Origin: Candidatus Uhrbacteria bacterium CG10_big_fil_rev_8_21_14_0_10_48_11
GTDB taxonomy: Bacteria; Patescibacteriota; Patescibacteriia; GWA2-46-9
Length of the DNA: 33,445 nt
Assembly (NCBI GenBank): GCA_002793855.1
Contig: PFET01000010.1
Location: 1-33,445, forward strand
Direction of reading: 5' to 3'
Shown: positions 6,501 to 15,480 of the stretch, one piece after another
How positions within the stretch are numbered: position 1 is the stretch's first letter
How the letters are laid out: each line of letters begins with the position of its first letter
Position numbers and translations under genes: made by a program
Notes under the pieces: model-generated
The model's input: the letters and a program-made list of their open reading frames with translations, nothing else
Told to the model about the DNA's origin: nothing
The model's database searches: none

Positions 6501-9050
6501 CTACGGAATGTAGTTGAAGTTTCGTTCGATTACTTTTTTATTGCCAACATCGTCAGCAGCTTCTACTTTTAAAACATGAAAACCAACACTCGTTCCTGTG
6601 GGGAATGGGACACTGGTGTTTCCAGAGCTATTACTAGTGGTGAGCTCTTTGCCGTCGAGGAAATAAGTAATGGCTTTAATACCACGGGGAGCTGTCGCTA
6701 CGGTTGTAATGGTCAGGTTTGTTCCGCGAACCGTTTGTCCTGGGGCTGGTTCTGTAACAATGAGCTGTGGTTGGTTTTCCGCGGTGTGGACGTCGTCATA
6801 TTGCGTTGGCGCGGTAACCCCTACCGTTTCTCCGTGCGCCGTTGCCCACGCTTGCACACCTGCCTCCCATGAAACAAAGTTTTGGTCGTCTTCTGGGTGC
6901 TCCGGGGAAGGACCAGTTGGGTTTGCCGGGTTGATGTAGTAGAGAATGCTATGAAGTTGTGGGAATGTTTTTGTTTCTCGATACTCTGGAGGGGTAAAAT
7001 CAGTAGCAAGTTTTCCTGAGGCCTTATCGATAACTACTGTGGTCGTACTGGGCACCTCGCCGTAGAGTGCGGGGTTTCCGGTTTGTTGAATTGGTTGTGG
7101 TGCAGGGAATGATTCAACGGGGGTTCCTTTTAGTGCTTGTTGCATGAACGCATGCCAGATAGGTGCGGCGACGACAACACCGTCCGCCCCCTTGTGCATG
7201 GATGAGTTGTCGTTGTTGCCGGTCCAGACCCCCGCTACTAGCGAGGGGGTAAATCCGACCGTCCACCCGTCTCGGAAGTCATTGGTTGTCCCTGTTTTTG
7301 CAGCTACTGGCCGATCGCTTAAAATAAGCGGGCTAGAAGGGCCAAAGACGTAGCTGCGAGCATTATTATCAGAGAGAACGTTTGCCATCTGTCGGGCGAC
7401 CTCGGTTGGCAGTGCCTGAGTGCTTTGTGGTTCAAACGATTCAAGTACATTGCCATTGGCATCTTCGACGCGCAGAATGGCAACTGGTGGGTGGTAGACG
7501 CCGTTGTTGGCGAACGCTTGGAAGGCTGCTACGTGCTCAAGTAGTTTTACCTCTCCCCCGCCAAGAACCAACGAAAGCCCAAACCTGCTGCGATCCCCAA
7601 GCGTGGTGTAACCAAGCCGCTCTGCTTCGTTGAGTACATTATCGATGCCGGTTAGGTAAAGTATTTTGACAGCCGGAATATTTAATGAGCCCGCAAGCGC
7701 CTGTCTGATAGTTAGTGGTCCTCGTTCCTTGCCATCATAATCTACTGGTTGGTAAGGTGCGGCACCGCCAACAAAGGTAGTAGCAACATCAAAGAGGACA
7801 GTACTTGGTGTAAAGCCACGCATGAAAGCAGTAGCGTAGGCGATTGGTTTAAACGAAGAGCCTGGCTGACGAGGCTGCAGCGCAACATTAACGTTTCCGT
7901 CGATAGACTCGTCAAAGTAGTCTCGTGAACCAACCATACTGAGGATTTGGCCAGTCTTAGGATCAAGCGCTACGAGTGCCCCATTGTTCCCGCCGTAGCG
8001 TTCGGCGTTTCGCTCCGCTCCTGTTTTGACTGCGTCTTCAGCTGCCGCCTGCATCTTGGCATCTACTGTTGTAATAATTTTTAGCCCGCCTGTTTCTACA
8101 TACTGGTCTCCGTACTTTTGTCCAAGTAGTGACTGCACATAGAAAACAAAGTGCGGGGCAACAATCGTATCACGAAGCGGTGCGAACGTGAGTGCTTCTG
8201 CCTCATCCGTTTTTTTTTGTTCATCGGTCAAGTACCCAAGCCGAGCCATTTCGTCCAAAATGTAGTGCTGGCGCTCTATGAGGCGATTCTTGTTGCCACC
8301 ATAAGGAGAGAGAGATGAAGGTGCTTTAAGAAGAGACGCCAGTACTGCCGACTCGGCAACCGTCAGGTCTTTAGCACTTTTAGCAAAGTAGCGGTTGGCA
8401 GCCGCCTCCACCCCATAAGCGCTACCGCCATAAGGCACGGAGTTGAGGTACATTTCCAAAATTTGGTCTTTGCTAAATTGTTGCTCGATACGATAGGCAA
8501 GAATGAGCTCTTTAATTTTTCTCGAATATTTTTTTTCACCACCAACGATGGTATTTTTGACCAGTTGTTGCGTGATGGTTGATCCGCCTTGGGTGCCACT
8601 ACTGAAAATGTTTAACAGCGCCGCACGGACGATGCCTGTGATGTCGAATCCATTGTGGTGGTAGAAGTCGCGATCTTCGGCGACAATGGTGGCATTCTTT
8701 ACGCTGTCGGGAAGTGAGCCCAGGGATACTGGTGTGCGCTTTTGGTCACCATGTATTTGGTAGAGGAGTGTTTTGCCGGTACGGTCGTAGATTCTGGTGG
8801 TTGCTTCGGTGGCACGGTGGGTTAGGTTGCTTGGGTCTGGCAGATCTCTTGAGTACCAAGCAAAGAGGCCGAGCCCAAGAAGAAAGGCCACAACAGCACC
8901 CACACCAAAAACAGCAAAAAGTTTTGGTACTATGTTTTGAAATCGGCCCGAAGAGCGGCGCCGACGCCGAGGGTGGCGCAGCGGCAAGCGAGGACCTCGC
9001 GAACGCGAGGGCGGTGTATAGGCAATACGTTTAAAATGGGGGTGAGGCAT
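6501..9050 (-). CDS. bifunctional class A penicillin-binding protein (PBP1 type)
   Basis: About 849 residues from the ATG at 9050. Order: a basic cytoplasmic stretch, one membrane segment (LFAVFGVGAVVAFLLGLGLFAWY), a family-51 glycosyltransferase domain with EDRDFYHHNG near residue 123 and GGSTITQQLVKN, then a transpeptidase domain with SSFK near 398, SLN near 453 and KTGTT near 584. The last 100 residues form an Ig-like beta domain (VTEPAPGQTVRGTNLTITT to the end). It polymerises and cross-links peptidoglycan outside the membrane. The frame extends to 9071, but MPHPHFKR at 9050 follows a promoter by only about 15 nt. The final Ig-like module may bind wall or partner proteins (inference). Confidence 0.95.
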   Translation of the reverse strand: MPHPHFKRIAYTPPSRSRGPRLPLRHPRRRRRSSGRFQNIVPKLFAVFGVGAVVAFLLGLGLFAWYSRDLPDPSNLTHRATEATTRIYDRTGKTLLYQIHGDQKRTPVSLGSLPDSVKNATIVAEDRDFYHHNGFDITGIVRAALLNIFSSGTQGGSTITQQLVKNTIVGGEKKYSRKIKELILAYRIEQQFSKDQILEMYLNSVPYGGSAYGVEAAANRYFAKSAKDLTVAESAVLASLLKAPSSLSPYGGNKNRLIERQHYILDEMARLGYLTDEQKKTDEAEALTFAPLRDTIVAPHFVFYVQSLLGQKYGDQYVETGGLKIITTVDAKMQAAAEDAVKTGAERNAERYGGNNGALVALDPKTGQILSMVGSRDYFDESIDGNVNVALQPRQPGSSFKPIAYATAFMRGFTPSTVLFDVATTFVGGAAPYQPVDYDGKERGPLTIRQALAGSLNIPAVKILYLTGIDNVLNEAERLGYTTLGDRSRFGLSLVLGGGEVKLLEHVAAFQAFANNGVYHPPVAILRVEDANGNVLESFEPQSTQALPTEVARQMANVLSDNNARSYVFGPSSPLILSDRPVAAKTGTTNDFRDGWTVGFTPSLVAGVWTGNNDNSSMHKGADGVVVAAPIWHAFMQQALKGTPVESFPAPQPIQQTGNPALYGEVPSTTTVVIDKASGKLATDFTPPEYRETKTFPQLHSILYYINPANPTGPSPEHPEDDQNFVSWEAGVQAWATAHGETVGVTAPTQYDDVHTAENQPQLIVTEPAPGQTVRGTNLTITTVATAPRGIKAITYFLDGKELTTSNSSGNTSVPFPTGTSVGFHVLKVEAADDVGNKKVIERNFNYIP

Positions 9051-9066
9051 GGAAATAATTGCTTGT

Positions 9067-9116
9067 ATCATAGCAGAAGCGGCACCCTTGCAAAAGTGTG
9101 AGCATTACCGTATAGT
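9067..9116. promoter_or_regulatory. overlapping divergent promoters for PBP and S1 genes
   Basis: Plus strand: TTGCAA (9088-9093) and TATAGT (9111-9116), spacer 17, directed to the S1 gene. Minus strand: TATGAT (9067-9072) with the same self-complementary TTGCAA/TTTTGC region as its -35, directed to the PBP gene. The two promoters share their -35 region, so they may compete. Confidence 0.5.
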
Positions 9117-9126
9117 GTCAGAACCT

Positions 9127-10314
9127 ATGATGACAACCCAAGTAAAAACCCCAAACAAAATCACTCAGAGCGAGCTCCAGCAGCTTCTGGAGGATCGGCA
9201 ATTTTTGGCTATGCCAAAGGTTGGCGACGTCGTTCGTGGAGTGGTAACCAATGCCTCCAAGAATGAGGTTCATCTCGATTTAGGCGGCTGTTCCGGTGTT
9301 ATCCGTGGACGCGAGCTCTATAACGAATCAGACGAGTACGGAAAACTCATTCTCGGGGATGAAGTTGAGGCAACGGTTCTAGATTTAGAGAACGAGCTCG
9401 GCGAGGTAGAGCTTTCGTTCCGCTATGCCGGTCAGCAGCGTTCGTGGGAGCATTTGGCAGAACTGCAGTCGAGCGGCGAAGTGGTCACCGCCACCGTCAA
9501 AGAGGCAAATAAGGGCGGGCTTATTATTGACCTCAACTATCTCGAAGGGTTCCTTCCGGTTTCCCAGCTTTCACAAGAGCACTATCCTAGAATTCCTGGT
9601 GGCGACAAAGCGCGCATTCTTGAGAAGCTCAAAAGCTTTGTCGGGCTGAAGCTTCCTGTAAAAGTGCTTGACGCAAACCAGCGCGAAGAGAAGCTCATCG
9701 TTTCCGAAAAACGGATTGAAGAAGATCAGCAGCTCAAAGAAATTGCCGGTCACAATATTGGTGAGGTTTGCGAAGGAGCGATAACCGCCATTGCTGATTT
9801 TGGCGCCTTTATGGAGTTTAGCGAAGGGCTCACCGGGCTCATTCATATTTCAGAGCTTGCTTGGCAGCGAGTCGAACATCCATCAGAGGTGGTAAAGATT
9901 GGGCAGAAAGTAAAAGCTGAAATCATCAACATCAACGGGCCTAAAGTATTCCTTTCAATGAAGCGATTACTCCCCGATCCGTGGCAGCGTGTTGCCGAAC
10001 ACTATGCGGTGGGTCAGCGAGTGAAGGGGAGCGTTAAGAAAATTAATACTTTCGGGTTGTTTGTTGAGCTCGACCCTGAAATCCACGGGCTTGCTCACAT
10101 CTCAGAACTGGATATGAAACCGGAAGAAGTTACCAAAAAGGTAAAAATTGGCGATGTTCTTGAATTCACCATTGTTTCCCTAAAACCAGAAGAGTATCGT
10201 CTTGGGTTATCGTTGACTAAGACCCCAGAAGAGGCATTGGCCGAAGGGTCTGCTACTGACAAAAAAGACATTGACGCAACCAACGAAGACACCAAAGAAA
10301 AGGCCGCAAACTAA
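9127..10314 (+). CDS. rpsA: S1-domain RNA-binding protein (30S ribosomal protein S1-like)
   Basis: About 395 residues with four S1 repeats: residues 30-98 (VGDVVRGVVTNASKNEVHLDL), 115-190 (GEVVTATVKEANKGGLIIDL), 205-280 (GEVCEGAITAIADFGAFMEF, LTGLIHISELAW) and 290-365 (GQRVKGSVKKINTFGLFVEL, HGLAHISEL). The third and fourth are the most canonical. S1 proteins bring mRNA to the 30S subunit; four repeats is usual outside proteobacteria. The C terminus is acidic and lysine-rich. The ATG at 9127 (or 9130) is chosen because it lies 10 bp after a -10 box; the frame upstream is open but passes through the promoter. A terminator follows. Confidence 0.9.
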   Translation: MMTTQVKTPNKITQSELQQLLEDRQFLAMPKVGDVVRGVVTNASKNEVHLDLGGCSGVIRGRELYNESDEYGKLILGDEVEATVLDLENELGEVELSFRYAGQQRSWEHLAELQSSGEVVTATVKEANKGGLIIDLNYLEGFLPVSQLSQEHYPRIPGGDKARILEKLKSFVGLKLPVKVLDANQREEKLIVSEKRIEEDQQLKEIAGHNIGEVCEGAITAIADFGAFMEFSEGLTGLIHISELAWQRVEHPSEVVKIGQKVKAEIININGPKVFLSMKRLLPDPWQRVAEHYAVGQRVKGSVKKINTFGLFVELDPEIHGLAHISELDMKPEEVTKKVKIGDVLEFTIVSLKPEEYRLGLSLTKTPEEALAEGSATDKKDIDATNEDTKEKAAN

Positions 10315-10339
10315 GAGCGGCACCAGAAAGCGACTATAG

Positions 10340-10373
10340 AAAATGCCGACGCGTTGGCGGGTCGGCATTTTCC
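10340..10373 (+). terminator. intrinsic terminator after the S1 gene
   Basis: Perfect 11-bp stem AAAATGCCGAC (10340-10350) / GTCGGCATTTT (10361-10371) with a 10-nt loop, ending in a short T run. The ftsH promoter starts inside its loop. Confidence 0.85.
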
Positions 10374-10382
10374 TGTTACACT
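10355..10382 (+). promoter_or_regulatory. promoter of ftsH, overlapping the preceding terminator
   Basis: TTGGCG (10355-10360) lies in the terminator loop and TACACT (10377-10382) follows the stem, spacer 16. The ATG of ftsH is 21 bp downstream. Confidence 0.45.
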
Positions 10383-10402
10383 AAGATTTACTTTTTACCT
10401 CT

Positions 10403-12220
10403 ATGAGAAACCTCATCAAAAATTTTCTTCTCTTCACCTTGCTCTTCTTTGCTATTGCCGGAGCAGTTTCTACTTTTTCGAGTTTAAACCAGAAACCCAC
10501 CGAGGTCGGGCTGGAAGCCTTTGTTGCCGCGGTGGAGACCAGTAAGGTGCAGTCGGTTAGTATCAAAGACGATACAACCATCACCTTTACTTTGACGGAT
10601 GGTACCAAAGAGGTGTCCTACAAAGAACCCACCGAATCTTTGCCGACCTTGCTTATTCATTACGGCATTGACCCCGAGGTTGTTCGTCGCCTTCCTATTA
10701 CTGTTGAACAACAGGGTGGCTTGAGCTTTTGGTTAACCACCATTTTACCATTCCTTTTACCATTCTTGTTAATTGGGGTGCTCATCTACTTCATGATGCG
10801 CCAAGTGCAAGGGATGAATAATAAGGCGATGATGTTCGGGCAGAGCGGTGCCCGTGAATTTGGTGATCAACGTCGCGAGACCACTACCTTCCGTGACATT
10901 GCCGGCGCAACAGAGGCCAAAATTGAGCTTGAAGAGGTGGTTGAATTTTTGAAAGAACCAACAAAGTTTCAAGCGATGGGGGCTAAAATACCGCGCGGTG
11001 TTCTCTTGATGGGTGCCCCTGGTACCGGTAAGACGTTGCTCGCGCGCGCGGTTGCCGGAGAAGCTGGTGTCCCCTTCTTTCACATTTCCGGTTCAGAGTT
11101 TGTAGAGATGTTTGTTGGGGTCGGCGCCTCTCGGGTTCGTGACCTTTTTCGCCGTGCTAAAAAGGTATCGCCGGCAATTATCTTTATTGATGAAATTGAC
11201 GCCGTTGGTCGGCAGCGAGGGTCAGGGCTTGGCGGTTCGCATGACGAGCGCGAGCAAACATTAAACCAGATTTTGGTTGAGATGGACGGTTTCGAACCCT
11301 CGACGAACGTTATTGTGATGGCGGCAACCAACCGTCCAGACGTGCTGGATGCGGCGCTACTTCGTCCCGGCCGTTTTGATCGACGCGTTACCATAGACTT
11401 ACCCGACATTAACGACCGTGAAGCAATTTTGAAAATTCACGCCCGCAAAAAACCCATCAGTCCCGAGGTGTCGCTGCGCGCTATTGCCGAGCGCACCCCA
11501 GGTCTCGCTGGGGCGGATCTGGCTAACGTTATGAACGAGGCGGCAATTTTTGCCACCCGCCAAGGGAAGAAAATTATCGACCAACGTGATTTATTGGAAA
11601 GTGTGGAAAAGGTCATTCTTGGGCCAGAGCGGCGTAGTCGAGTGATATCGGATAAAGAAAAGAAGATTACCGCATACCACGAGGCGGGGCATGCGCTGGT
11701 GGCGCATCTGTTGCCAAACGCTGACCCTGTCCACAAGATTTCCATCGTTTCCCGTGGACACGCTGCTGGTTACACGCTAAAGTTGCCGACCGAGGACAGG
11801 AACTTTCATACTAAGAGTGAGTTCATTGACGATCTTGCGGTTATGCTTGGTGGTTATACGGTAGAGCAAGAGGTACTAGGAGAGCTAACCACCGGTGCTT
11901 CAAACGATTTGCAGCAGGCAACCAAACTGGTGCGACGGCTCATTAAAGAATACGGTATGAGCGAGCTCGGTCCTCGTACTTTTGGTCAAAAAGAAGAACT
12001 TATTTTTCTTGGTCGAGAAATTCACGAACAGCGTGACTACAGTGAGAAGGCGGCCGAACATATTGACGAAGAAGTCGCGGCGTTCCTCCAGCGAGCACAG
12101 GCAACCGCCAAGCGTCTAGTGAAGCAGCATACCGCTAGTCTAGAGCGCATCGTGGCAGCGCTTCTTAAGAAAGAAGTACTAGAGCGACAAGAGTTTGAAG
12201 CAATTATGAGTGCCGTATAA
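10403..12220 (+). CDS. ftsH: ATP-dependent zinc metalloprotease FtsH
   Basis: 605 residues. Two membrane segments flank a small extracytoplasmic domain ([16 protein letters not shown] near 6-22 and [20 protein letters not shown] near 112-131). The AAA+ domain has Walker A GAPGTGKT (203-210), Walker B IIFIDEID and the arginine-finger region [19 protein letters not shown]. The zinc protease motif HEAGH is at about 426-430, with the further acidic ligand in the later protease helices. It degrades misassembled membrane proteins and short-lived regulators. It stands alone between two terminator-like hairpins. Confidence 0.98.
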   Translation: MRNLIKNFLLFTLLFFAIAGAVSTFSSLNQKPTEVGLEAFVAAVETSKVQSVSIKDDTTITFTLTDGTKEVSYKEPTESLPTLLIHYGIDPEVVRRLPITVEQQGGLSFWLTTILPFLLPFLLIGVLIYFMMRQVQGMNNKAMMFGQSGAREFGDQRRETTTFRDIAGATEAKIELEEVVEFLKEPTKFQAMGAKIPRGVLLMGAPGTGKTLLARAVAGEAGVPFFHISGSEFVEMFVGVGASRVRDLFRRAKKVSPAIIFIDEIDAVGRQRGSGLGGSHDEREQTLNQILVEMDGFEPSTNVIVMAATNRPDVLDAALLRPGRFDRRVTIDLPDINDREAILKIHARKKPISPEVSLRAIAERTPGLAGADLANVMNEAAIFATRQGKKIIDQRDLLESVEKVILGPERRSRVISDKEKKITAYHEAGHALVAHLLPNADPVHKISIVSRGHAAGYTLKLPTEDRNFHTKSEFIDDLAVMLGGYTVEQEVLGELTTGASNDLQQATKLVRRLIKEYGMSELGPRTFGQKEELIFLGREIHEQRDYSEKAAEHIDEEVAAFLQRAQATAKRLVKQHTASLERIVAALLKKEVLERQEFEAIMSAV

Positions 12221-12227
12221 AATAAAT

Positions 12228-12256
12228 AATGACCGCAGCTCATTGCTGCGGTCATT
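12228..12256 (+). terminator. hairpin after ftsH
   Basis: A perfect 12-bp stem AATGACCGCAGC (12228-12239) / GCTGCGGTCATT (12245-12256) with a 5-nt loop. There is no T run downstream, so termination strength is uncertain. Its right arm contains the -35 element of the next gene. Confidence 0.6.
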
Positions 12257-12271
12257 AGTATCTGGTATACT
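12243..12271 (+). promoter_or_regulatory. promoter for the membrane protein-pilB pair
   Basis: TTGCTG (12243-12248) and TATACT (12266-12271), spacer 17. The -35 is inside the preceding hairpin. A strong ribosome site AGGAGG (12282-12287) stands 3 nt before the ATG at 12291, unusual for core genes in this window. Confidence 0.6.
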
Positions 12272-12290
12272 GTGAGCACGTAGGAGGAAT

Positions 12291-13319
12291 ATGAAAAATA
12301 TAACACCCGTGTATCGAACCGTTTTACAGCAGGCACTCAAATTAACCAAAGAACGCAAAGCGCTTTGGTTTTGGGGACTCTTTGCTGCTCTTCTTGGGGA
12401 TGCTGGAGAGTACCGCTTTCTTTCCACTGCGTTTACCAGTGCGGTAAGCGGTGCCGAGCCACCATCTCTCCTGACGTTTACTGCCCCGCCACTGTCAGTG
12501 TTATCTGGTCTCTGGCAAGCGACGACAACCGATCCCTTTTCTGTTTTTATTTTGCTACTCTTGAGTGCGTTCGGGGCTGGTCTCGTTGCGTTTTTTGTTT
12601 GGTTAATCACCGTTTCGGTTATTGGGCTCATTCGTGGCGCCGCGGCACGCAATTGGAAATCACAAGGGCTTGTTGCTGAGCTGAACGAAACGGTTCGCGA
12701 ATCAAAAAAACCATTCGGGGCAGTTCTCGTGACCTACTTTTTTGGTCGTACCTTGCTTTGGTTAATCGTGGGGCTGGTTACACTTTTTGGCACGCTTGTG
12801 TTCGTCGACTTTTATCTAGGCCTAGCTCTATTTATTGTTGCCTTCGTTGTCCTTGTTCCCGTTCTCTTTTTTGTTTCTTTTGTAGTTCGCTTTGCTATTA
12901 TGGCCGAGGTGTTAAAAGGGAAAGGCATTATTGAAAGTGTTGAAATGGCAATACATCTCGTACGGAAAAATTGGATGGTAGCAACCGAGCTGGCACTGCT
13001 GCTAGTGCTCATTAACTTTATCGCAGGCCTTCTCTTGCTGGTATTTATCTATGTCGGTGTCCTGCCATTTCTTGTTACCGCATCAGTATTCTGGCAGTCG
13101 AACATTGCCGGCTGGGCGGTTTTATTGGCGACGCTTTCGGTTGTTGGTTTTCTGGCAACAGTTTTTGTGTTTGGTGCGTTACTAAGCACTTTCCAGTGGG
13201 CGGCGTGGACGGTACTTTTTGTGTACCTTCAGCAACGCAGCCGCGCTCTTCCTAAAATTGTTCGTTTTCTCGGTCGTTTTATTTCGAATCGTCCAGTACG
13301 GTTGTCAGGCCGTTCGTAG
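12291..13319 (+). CDS. multi-pass membrane protein of unknown function
   Basis: 342 residues with about six hydrophobic segments: near 25-37 (ALWFWGLFAALLG), 85-110 (FILLLLSAFGAGLVAFFVWL), 147-200 (LLWLIVGLVTLFG, LALFIVAFVVLVPVLFFVSF), 238-262 and 270-305. Between them are loops such as RGAAARNWKSQGLVAEL and VEMAIHLVRKNWMVATELA; the latter resembles the repeated unit of bacterial membrane proteins with DUF975-like or GDPD-membrane-like domains, but this is not certain. No catalytic motif is seen. It is 2 bp upstream of pilB and shares its transcript, so a role near the pilus motor or envelope is conceivable (inference). Confidence 0.7.
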   Translation: MKNITPVYRTVLQQALKLTKERKALWFWGLFAALLGDAGEYRFLSTAFTSAVSGAEPPSLLTFTAPPLSVLSGLWQATTTDPFSVFILLLLSAFGAGLVAFFVWLITVSVIGLIRGAAARNWKSQGLVAELNETVRESKKPFGAVLVTYFFGRTLLWLIVGLVTLFGTLVFVDFYLGLALFIVAFVVLVPVLFFVSFVVRFAIMAEVLKGKGIIESVEMAIHLVRKNWMVATELALLLVLINFIAGLLLLVFIYVGVLPFLVTASVFWQSNIAGWAVLLATLSVVGFLATVFVFGALLSTFQWAAWTVLFVYLQQRSRALPKIVRFLGRFISNRPVRLSGRS

Positions 13320-13321
13320 CT

Positions 13322-15025
13322 ATGGCCGCCTCCGGATTTGGCGGTGGACAAAAACTTTCCGACCTTTCGTCGGCCAATGCTGCGCAGAAGCTTACCGATA
13401 AGCTGCGCAGTTTGCGCTTTCAAAGTAAAGAAGTAGAGGTGCAGGCAGAAGCGAGTAGTTCTGGTCTACCTTATTTTAATCTCGAGGGGTTCCCAATTAA
13501 CCCGGAAAGTTTAGGGCTTATTACCGAAGAAGAAGCTAGATCCTTAGGGCTGGTTTGTTTTTGGTTTTCCATTGATGATATGCGCCTCGGGAGCGTTAAC
13601 CCAATGTCTTCCGCTGTACAAAAAAAGGTTGCTGAGCTTGCGGCCGCTCATCACACAACACCAAAACTCTATTTCATTTCTTTTGAGAGTTTGCGCATTG
13701 CCCTTGCGGCCTACAGCCGCGTACCTAAGGTGCGAAACCACCACGCAGGGGTCGAGGTGACCGCCAAAGATATTGCTAAGCACACCGCAGAGATTGCAAC
13801 ATTAAAAGAACTTGGTCCACAGCTGGAGAACGTGTCAACAACAGAGGTGGTAACAACGGCCATTGCAGGTGCTCTCCAAACTAAGGCAAGCGATATACAC
13901 GTCGAAGCAGAAGAAAAATCGGTAGCACTTCGTTATCGCATCGATGGTGTCCTCTATCCTGTTGCCACCATTAAGCGCGAGGTGTACAAGAAATTGGTAG
14001 CGCGCATTAAGTTGTTAGCTGGACTTAAAATTAACGTTTCTGACAAACCACAGGATGGTCGCTTTACCATACGGCAGACCAAAGGCAAGGTTGATGTCCG
14101 TGTTTCAACCCTGCCAACAGCGCATGGCGAGAGTATTGTTATGCGCCTACTTACCTGGGACGAGAAGCGGGTCAGTTTTGAAGAGTTGGGTCTTACCGGC
14201 GAGGCATATGAGGCACTAGCTAAAGAATTGGCAAAACCAAACGGGATGATTCTCTCGACCGGTCCAACTGGTTCCGGTAAGACGACAACCCTGTACGCTA
14301 TTTTGATTAAACTTAAAAAAACGCAGAACAAAATTATCACCCTCGAAGACCCAATAGAGTATGAGCTGCCGGGGGTGAACCAAAGTCAGGTAGAAGAAGA
14401 GCGCAGTTATACGTTTGCGGCGGGTCTACGTTCAATTCTTCGCCAAGACCCAAATATTATTATGCTTGGAGAAATTCGAGACCGTGAGACGGCAGACATT
14501 GCGGCAAACGCCGCGCTCACTGGCCACCTTGTACTTTCCACTCTGCACACCAATAATGCCGCCGGCGCTATTCCAAGGCTATTGAATATTGGGCTTAGAC
14601 GATTTCTTATTCCACCGGCGCTGAATGCTGTTATTGGTCAACGATTGGTGCGACGACTTTGCCCTTCTTGTAAAAAACCAGCAACGTTTGAAGCCGATGT
14701 ACAAAAACGACTCGATGCCGTCATTGCCGGGCTGCCAGACAAAGAGAAGCAGCGCCTACCTAAAAAGGTTTCGTTTTTCACCGGTAGCGGTTGTGACAAA
14801 TGCCAAGGACTTGGCTACAAAGGACAGATTGGTATTTTCGAAATTCTTGTTATGAATCACGCTATCGCAGACTCGATACTAGGCCCAGACGAGGTATCCG
14901 AATCTAACATTTCGGCGCTTGCCAGAAAAAATGGGATGCTTACCATGATTGAAGATGGGGTGCTTAAGGCTATTTCTGGTATCACCAGCATCGAAGAAGT
15001 GTTCCGAGTAACGAAAGAGGAGTAA
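13322..15025 (+). CDS. pilB: type IV pilus/type II secretion assembly ATPase PilB/GspE
   Basis: 567 residues. An N-terminal GspE-like domain (to about residue 140) precedes the ATPase domain: ASDIHVEAEEKSVALRYRIDG, Walker A GPTGSGKTT near 313-321, ITLEDPIEYELPG (Asp box), LRSILRQDPNIIMLGEIRD (Walker B) and TGHLVLSTLHTN (His box). The tetracysteine zinc motif is complete: CPSC near 446 and CDKC near 490. It powers pilus extension or secretion from the cytoplasmic face. No pilC, pilT or pilin genes are in the window, so the other parts must be elsewhere. The stop is 2 bp from the convergent tsaE stop. Confidence 0.93.
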   Translation: MAASGFGGGQKLSDLSSANAAQKLTDKLRSLRFQSKEVEVQAEASSSGLPYFNLEGFPINPESLGLITEEEARSLGLVCFWFSIDDMRLGSVNPMSSAVQKKVAELAAAHHTTPKLYFISFESLRIALAAYSRVPKVRNHHAGVEVTAKDIAKHTAEIATLKELGPQLENVSTTEVVTTAIAGALQTKASDIHVEAEEKSVALRYRIDGVLYPVATIKREVYKKLVARIKLLAGLKINVSDKPQDGRFTIRQTKGKVDVRVSTLPTAHGESIVMRLLTWDEKRVSFEELGLTGEAYEALAKELAKPNGMILSTGPTGSGKTTTLYAILIKLKKTQNKIITLEDPIEYELPGVNQSQVEEERSYTFAAGLRSILRQDPNIIMLGEIRDRETADIAANAALTGHLVLSTLHTNNAAGAIPRLLNIGLRRFLIPPALNAVIGQRLVRRLCPSCKKPATFEADVQKRLDAVIAGLPDKEKQRLPKKVSFFTGSGCDKCQGLGYKGQIGIFEILVMNHAIADSILGPDEVSESNISALARKNGMLTMIEDGVLKAISGITSIEEVFRVTKEE

Positions 15026-15027
15026 GT

Positions 15028-15480
15028 CTACAGACTTAGGGTTACCGTTCGTTTGGTCGCAGTAAAAGAGAAGGTCAGCCAGCGCGTTGTTTTTGGCAAC
15101 GCTTTTTTTATCGTGTCGGCCCACTCAATGATAACTACCGTGTTGGGGTCGCCAATATAATCAGCAAGACCGACAGCTGAAAGATCTTCGGCACCTCGCA
15201 GGCGGTAGGCATCAACATGACAGAGTGAAAAATCATAGGGCTTCGCGGTTTGGTAGAGCTGCAAAATGGTAAAGGTCGGGCTCTTAACGGCTTGCTTAAC
15301 ACCGAGCGTTTTAGCGAGCGCTTGCACAAAGTTTGTTTTGCCGGTGCCGAGTTCGCCGACAAGGCCAACGACGTCGCCACCACGAAGGGTCGCCGCAAGT
15401 TCTTTGGCGAGCGCGGTAGTGTCGTCAAGGGTGCGCAGAGAGTATTTTTTGGCGTTAGTTTTTCCTAAATGCTTTTTCAT
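15028..15480 (-). CDS. tsaE: tRNA t6A biosynthesis ATPase TsaE
   Basis: 150 residues, the usual TsaE size. Walker A GELGTGKTNF is near 42-51, followed by VKSPTFTILQLYQ and HVDAYRLRGAEDLSAVGLADYI, which are the family signatures, and VVIIEWAD as the Walker B-like strand. TsaE works with TsaD and TsaB to place threonylcarbamoyl on A37 of ANN-decoding tRNAs. Its ATG overlaps the tsaD stop by 4 bp (ATGA), so the two are translationally coupled. Confidence 0.95.
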   Translation of the reverse strand: MKKHLGKTNAKKYSLRTLDDTTALAKELAATLRGGDVVGLVGELGTGKTNFVQALAKTLGVKQAVKSPTFTILQLYQTAKPYDFSLCHVDAYRLRGAEDLSAVGLADYIGDPNTVVIIEWADTIKKALPKTTRWLTFSFTATKRTVTLSL

